A stretch of DNA of 10,442 bases from Phoronis ovalis (Eukaryota; Phoronida; Phoronidae). This document shows positions 6,398-10,442 of this stretch, piece by piece. Below the pieces are notes generated by a model. It had not been told where the DNA came from. It was given only the letters and a program-made list of their open reading frames with translations, and did not search any database. The stretch spans positions 4,874 through 15,315 of the forward strand of contig JAOXYB010028145.1 in assembly GCA_028565635.1 (NCBI GenBank). The letters run 5' to 3'. The number at the start of each line of letters is the position of its first letter. Within the stretch, counting starts at the first letter, position 1. The translations under genes and the position numbers were made by a program.

Positions 6398-7765
6398 GTA
6401 AGTCCCCAGACAATATCATAATGATGTTTTCTGAAAGATGAAGGGAAAATGTGCACCTGGACAGTGACTTTGAGGAAGTATTATAAATTAATGTACTTTA
6501 CTATCATTCTAGCTGATAAAAATAATACTACTAAGTAGCAGATACGTTATGCTGATACATCCAATGTAATCAGTAATTTTTTCTGGGTGGAATTCTACAC
6601 TTACTCCTGGAACTGTCCATTGCAGAAATACTGATTACTTAAAAATACCCATATATGCACTGTGTGGCAACCTGAACTTTATACTTCCTTGACAATATAT
6701 ATACTTCCTTAAACTGGCCGATCAGTTTAGAAGTAATTACCCGCTACAAAATTGTGACATTTAAATTTCAAAAATGCATAATTTTTAAACAAAGGAAAAT
6801 TATTTGAGACGCCGTTTTGTAGCCCGGCTATATTTTTATGCAAATTTTTAACTTCGTAGGTGAAGAAATTTTTGTCGCGATTTCATATTTTCTCAAATTG
6901 GCTGATAATAAAACTTATTTTCCACCTTTGGTTGTTTGGATTTATAAACTTTAAAGTTACATCTATAACTTTTCTAAAAATATATACTTTTAAGTTTCAT
7001 CTTCATTGTGATAATTAGTCAAGAATGTTATTAGTCAAACAGCAGTGGACATCACAAAGTATCTCAAGTACTTAACAGTTTAAGACATACAGTACCAATG
7101 GCACAATCCCGGGGGGTGGTCAATATGAAAGTTGGTACGCATGTTCCAACAAAATTTCGCGTGAAAGGGTATGTTTTTTGAACCGCCGGGGCGTAACGCG
7201 CGTTACGTGCTTAGGTTCTGTTTTTTGGCTAAAATCACGAAAAGGGGTGGTTTTTTGGAGGTGTTACACTACCTAAGGGGTGTTGTTTGGAAGATTCACT
7301 TCGTTGTAAATACGGTCAAGAAAACTTAATATGTTTACCAGAATGTGTATTCCCCGTCATATGAAAGTTACTTCCTGAATTGATGCTATTTTGAGAATGA
7401 CCTTTTAAAACACTGCATACGATTGGTCAGGCCAGGGTTCAGATATCGCGTGATCCACTTCCTTAGGGGTGTATTTTAAAATAAAAATCATTTCCTTAGG
7501 GGTGTATTTTTTGCAGAATTTCACTTTGTTAGGGGCTTTTTTGAAAAGTCGTGTTGGAACATGGGTACCCACTTTCATATTGACCACCCGGGGGCACAAT
7601 ACCCTTGGCATGATTTGTTATACAAGCACTGTTAAATTGCACCTCATTTTACTGTAGGTTCCAAGAGTGTTTGTTAATGGTGAATGTATTGGCGGTGGTA
7701 CAGAAACCAAGAAACTACATGAACAAGGAAAACTAGTGCCTATGATTGAAGGATGTTCCAGCTAA
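6170..7765 (+). CDS. GLRX2: Glutaredoxin, GLRX2-type dithiol (CPYC), two coding exons
   Basis: Exons 6170-6397 and 7658-7765 join in phase 0 to encode 111 residues, the usual size of a single-domain glutaredoxin. These enzymes use glutathione to reduce protein disulfides and remove glutathione from proteins. Visible features: DNCVVVFSK strand (22-30), CPYC active site (33-36), TVP with the cis-proline (76-78), VFVNG, and the glutathione-binding GG (88-89) in CIGGGTETKKLHEQGKL. Cys24 and Cys109 match the extra structural disulfide of vertebrate GLRX2 and favour that family over GLRX1. Human GLRX2 has CSYC. The N-terminus MGGFFSSS fits an N-myristoylation signal and is not a mitochondrial presequence. 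An in-frame TAG at 6143-6145 fixes the start, which has A at -3 and G at +4. It lies head-to-head with TBC1D9. Confidence 0.95.
7100..7107 (+). repeat. Target-site duplication, left copy
   Basis: GGCACAAT next to the left inverted end, matched exactly at the other side. A 7-bp duplication (GCACAAT) with a chance extra G is also possible. Confidence 0.8.
7108..7592. mobile_element. Non-autonomous DNA transposon (MITE) with 8-bp target-site duplication
   Basis: A 485-bp insertion in the GLRX2 intron. Inverted ends run 7108-7151 and 7552-7592, sharing TGGTCAATATGAAAGT, then TGGTACGCATG against GGGTACCCATG, then TTCCAACA. Exact GGCACAAT copies flank it (7100-7107 and 7593-7600). Eight-bp duplications are typical of hAT-like elements, among others. 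No transposase frame is present. Near both ends lie repeats of AAGGGGTG(T/G) type. The near-intact ends and duplication suggest a fairly recent insertion. Confidence 0.88.
7450..7545 (+). repeat. Subterminal CCTTAGGGGTGTATTTT repeats in the transposon
   Basis: CTTCCTTAGGGGTGTATTTT near 7460 and TTTCCTTAGGGGTGTATTTT near 7490 are direct copies. A diverged TTGTTAGGGGCTTTTTTG follows near 7527. The left half has CCTAAGGGGTGTTGTTTGG near 7271. Arrays like this near element ends often serve as transposase-binding sites; that role is inferred here. Confidence 0.7.
7593..7600 (+). repeat. Target-site duplication, right copy
   Basis: GGCACAAT directly after the right inverted end (CCACCCGGG), identical to 7100-7107. 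Confidence 0.8.
7658..7765 (+). CDS. GLRX2: GLRX2 coding exon 2 and stop
   Basis: Follows a TTTTACTGTAG acceptor. It encodes residues 77-111 (VPRVFVNGECIGGG, TETKKLHEQGKLVPMIEGCSS) and ends with TAA. It supplies the cis-proline, the glutathione-binding GG and the C-terminal structural cysteine. Confidence 0.95.
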   Translation, partial: VPRVFVNGECIGGGTETKKLHEQGKLVPMIEGCSS

Positions 7766-8510
7766 TAGATGTAATGTAGGCACCATGAGCCACCATCTTA
7801 TCCCAGTATTTGACCAAGGTCAAGATGCTTACCAGATGGATTAGGTTAAGGGAACTTCTAATGTGTCAAAAACTGATACAACTTCAATATTTCATTTAAG
7901 TATTAAACCTATATTTGTTTAACACAGGGATAGTATTAAAAAAGTATCTTTGTATTTTAATTAACTGATATAGACATATGACACATAGGAAATTTACTGC
8001 AACCTGTAAAAGACAGAAATTGAAGTAGTGGGAGTAATTTATCTGTCTGCTGCTTAAAATCAAAAAGGGCCTTACAGATGGAATTCTATTAATATCAGAA
8101 CTCTATTGAATTTAAGCATTCCATTGACATTCATCTTAAAGTAAAACTGGAGTCTGAGCATCACTGCAATCTAAGTTGGAAAATATTTCCAAAGTTATGC
8201 TTTTTGATGTGTTTTTTAAAGATATTCTTAAAACTGTATATATTATTTAACAATATACTGGTGTTATCAAATGACTAATTATATTTATTTTATCAAAAAT
8301 ACGCAAAAAAACACATTAATTTACATTCTTCCTTCTTGAATTGTTTGAACCTCTTTTTCTCCCCATCTCACAAATAGTGAATGGGCATCATACAGTCAGT
8401 CGTAGGGTCTTGGTGTTCATCACGTACATGTAATACTTTCCTTCATCTCATTATAACAACTTCGATTCAGATTAACTTCAGATATTGTAAGAAATAAATA
8501 CAGGCCATAT
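7766..8510 (+). other. Probable GLRX2 3' UTR
   Basis: AT-rich sequence after the GLRX2 stop with no other gene evident. The end is not certain: the first canonical AATAAA is at 8493-8498, and an ATTAAA at 7902-7907 could be used instead. Confidence 0.5.
8493..8498 (+). terminator. Candidate polyadenylation signal AATAAA
   Basis: First canonical AATAAA downstream of the GLRX2 stop, with T/G-rich sequence following within about 60 bp. Use would give a 3' UTR of roughly 750 nt. The earlier ATTAAA at 7902 is a competing choice. Confidence 0.35.
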
Positions 8511-9406
8511 TTAATTTTGATCTGGACAACTTTGAATGTATTATATATTCATGTTTGTTCCCATGCATGGCCTTAATTATCTTAATTTTTGCATTGTTTG
8601 TGAGTTGTACTTGTACATGCATTATACTTTACATTTGGTTTATGCTCGTTTGTATGTTGACTGATGGTTCTCTTCACTGTGATATTTTATTTTGGAAACG
8701 CAGTGAATTTATAAGGCAATTAAATGACGTGTATAAAGTATATAATGCTAACTTCTGGTCTCCTCCTGGTCGTCTAATTTATATCGTGCAACCAGTATTA
8801 TACCTGTTTTTTTTTTAATAACAAAAATTTAGCAATTGTGTTAAAAACCTATTAAGGGTGACACATTATTAATTTTCCAAGGGACAAGGGCCCGAACTCT
8901 ACAGCAAAATTGTGCTTTTAATAATGAACGTATTAACTCAAATGCCAAACAATATAAATTCAATTTGTAAATTAAATAGAAACGACTTGAAATTAAATTC
9001 GATAGTTCACTGGTCCTACGCATTACCACACACAATCAATAATGCATAGGAGTGTAATGACTGCTACATACAGCTAGGTTTTCAGATTCGATTCGAACCT
9101 CCTTTTCACCGGATTTAATTTTTCAGTTTATATATTTAAATTAATTAATTACACATGGATCAACCCAGGAGTCTTATTATGTCGTTTTTTGGGATCGAGA
9201 AGCAAGAAATTTCCCGGGCCACTCCTGTTATCAGCATGACCCTTCGGGACCCTAAATTCAGATTCCTGGGCAAACTTTTAAATAATTTTATGCTTGTACC
9301 ATCCTGACTTGTCATTTTGCAGTTAGCATTTTAAAACTGAAATATGACAGTCCTGAGTGTTCTGGGTCTTTACTTTTTTATCACACGAAGAGGTAACCTA
9401 CTCCTA
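8511..9406. other. Gene-poor intergenic DNA
   Basis: No conserved coding block was recognised on either strand. An open frame at 8555-8818 has no family signature and a hydrophobic, low-complexity composition, so it is not called. A short GC-richer patch at 9180-9280 shows no clear structure. Confidence 0.6.
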
Positions 9407-9424
9407 CCCCCCCCCCCCCCCCCC
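9407..9424 (+). repeat. Poly(C) tract, 18 C
   Basis: An unbroken run of 18 cytosines in otherwise AT-rich DNA. The exact length may be a sequencing or assembly approximation. Confidence 0.9.
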
Positions 9425-9493
9425 AAAGAGCACCCAGTGGAACTTTTTTTGAAACTAGTTGCAACTTTAAAAAGACATGAAATAAGTGTAATT

Positions 9494-9548
9494 TACAGTA
9501 GGCTTCCGAGTTATGCTCTGCGCATATACAAAATATCGGTTTGTGCGG
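9494..9548 (+). repeat. Partial third copy of the inverted-repeat arm
   Basis: TACAGTAGGCTTCCGAGTTA, followed after a short interval by AATATCGGTTTGTG, resembles TATAGTAGGTTTCCTAGTTA and AATATTGGTTTGTG in the right arm at 10169-10312, in the same orientation. Only the inner part of the arm is present. Confidence 0.6.
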
Positions 9549-9605
9549 TAAATTAAAGGACATCAGAAATATATGTTAATTGTGACAGGACATTGAGGAG
9601 TAAAT

Positions 9606-9618
9606 GGGGGGGGGGGGG
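9606..9618 (+). repeat. Poly(G) tract, 13 G
   Basis: An unbroken run of 13 guanines about 180 bp right of the poly(C) tract. Its flanks do not match the inverted flanks of that tract. Confidence 0.9.
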
Positions 9619-9735
9619 AAAGCTTAAAGGAAATAACCGATTGCTCTTTCATGAATCACAAGTAATAAAATTCTGCAATATATATGCCATTTTAGTTGCA
9701 TGAATGATCTATACGCCGCGCTTTAGAAAAGTACA

Positions 9736-9873
9736 GAATTCGGGATTCTTTGATTCATCCTTAGCGATTCTAACAGATTAAGCTGGTGACGTCAGAAAAA
9801 TCTGAGTACCTGTCACAAACCAGTATTTAATACTTTATCGGAAGAGAACATATAACTCGGAAACCTACTATAA
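9736..9873 (-). repeat. Left arm of a large inverted repeat
   Basis: Runs from GAATTCGGGATTCT to AAACCTACTATAA and pairs with 10169-10312 in reverse complement. The best block, 9790-9829, differs from its partner (10220-10259) at 2 of 40 positions. It contains a perfect CRE palindrome TGACGTCA at 9787-9794, which the other arm has lost. Confidence 0.85.
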
Positions 9874-10168
9874 TATCTGTTGTTGTTATGTTGTAAGCAA
9901 GAGTGCAAAATTCTTTTGTTCCAAGCTGAAGCCAGCTGGTATATCTGTCAGAACAAATAAGAACAGATCCCACATTTACCTACAATATCATTCTCTTTAA
10001 TAAATTATACTATCATCAACCCATCGTCAAATTCTATCCGAACCGTTCTACGTGACATCGTTAATCTCCATGCCATTTCATGATCAGTTGTCACGTACTA
10101 TTTTTATATATACTGCACTTCTTCATTTGCCCTATAATTTTATATCGACCATAAATGGCCACTTTTTC

Positions 10169-10312
10169 TTATAGTAGGTTTCCTAGTTATGGTGCTCACA
10201 CCGGATAAGGTACCGTCTATAAATATTGGTTTGTGACAGCTACTCAGATTTTTCTGACGTTGTTAGCTTGGTCTGTCAGGGAATTGCTGAGGAAACACAG
10301 AATCCTGAATTC
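10169..10312 (+). repeat. Right arm of a large inverted repeat
   Basis: Runs from TTATAGTAGGTTTCC to AATCCTGAATTC and is the diverged reverse complement of 9736-9873. About 295 bp of unrelated AT-rich sequence separates the arms. The pair could be a foldback element, two opposed copies of one repeat, or the ends of a non-autonomous transposon. Confidence 0.85.
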
Positions 10313-10442
10313 CGTATACATAAATATATACACACACTGCAAGCACTATAGTTTATGTATTTAGAGGGATAGGGGTCATCAGACTATTCAGGTAGATAGA
10401 GCGGGGACAAACTTATTTTCCTACAGGTGTGAAAGGGATATT
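10313..10442. other. Right-edge flank, nothing identified
   Basis: No gene recognised. A TTTTCCTACAG at about 10418-10428 could act as a splice acceptor for a plus-strand gene beyond the edge, but too little follows to test it. Confidence 0.4.

Larger units (their letters stand above)
6398..7657 (+). other. GLRX2 coding intron
   Basis: A 1260-bp GT-AG intron in phase 0. Positions 6398-7099 show only AT-rich sequence with no feature I can support. The second part is occupied by the transposon at 7108-7592. Confidence 0.9.

Noticed and set aside
7405-7657. Open frames on both strands at the end of the GLRX2 intron
   Set aside because: They translate the inverted ends and subterminal repeats of the transposon. 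No transposase motif is present.
8555-8818. Plus-strand 87-codon frame with hydrophobic N-terminus
   Set aside because: Starts at a TTG, ends in a poly-Phe run from a T tract, is AT-driven in composition and has no recognised motif or splice support.
9075-9105. tRNA-like B box (GGTTCGAATCG on the minus strand)
   Set aside because: No A box, acceptor stem or cloverleaf could be found at the right distance, so neither a tRNA nor a tRNA-derived SINE is supported.
1-10442. CRISPR array, bacterial operon or phage-type system
   Set aside because: The spliced metazoan genes make a prokaryotic origin untenable. The tandem repeats lack spacer-repeat structure.

Overview
The window is animal nuclear DNA. 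It is AT-rich, its genes are split by GT-AG introns, and there is no bacterial-style gene packing. Two conserved genes can be read through their exons. Both proteins are metazoan families, and the TBC1D9 text departs from the human form enough to suggest an invertebrate. The phylum cannot be fixed from sequence alone.

Left half (about 1-5594, minus strand): the 5' part of a TBC1D9/TBC1D9B-type RabGAP gene. Eleven coding exons join in frame with matching splice phases and give residues 1-332: a conserved N-terminal region, a complete first GRAM domain and the start of a second. The TBC catalytic domain and C-terminus lie beyond the left edge. Intron 10 holds a 45-bp tandem repeat. Intron 1 holds a roughly 380-bp terminal-inverted-repeat element filled with a degenerate 30-bp array.

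Centre (5595-6169): a short divergent intergenic region. TBC1D9 starts leftward and a glutaredoxin gene starts rightward, with about 575 bp between the two start codons, so a shared bidirectional promoter is likely.

Right of centre (6170-7765, plus strand): a complete two-exon GLRX2-type glutaredoxin of 111 residues. It has a CPYC active site, both cysteines of the GLRX2 structural disulfide and an MGxxxS N-terminus suited to myristoylation. Its single coding intron carries a 485-bp non-autonomous DNA transposon with 8-bp target-site duplications.

Right end (7766-10442): the glutaredoxin 3' UTR, then gene-poor DNA. This contains long homopolymer C and G tracts and a large imperfect inverted repeat (arms about 140 bp, spacer about 295 bp), with a third partial copy of the arm sequence nearby.

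The two genes have no obvious shared pathway: one is a membrane-trafficking regulator, the other a thiol redox enzyme. Their link here is head-to-head arrangement. No undescribed gene system was found. The unusual content is the repeat elements and the variant glutaredoxin.
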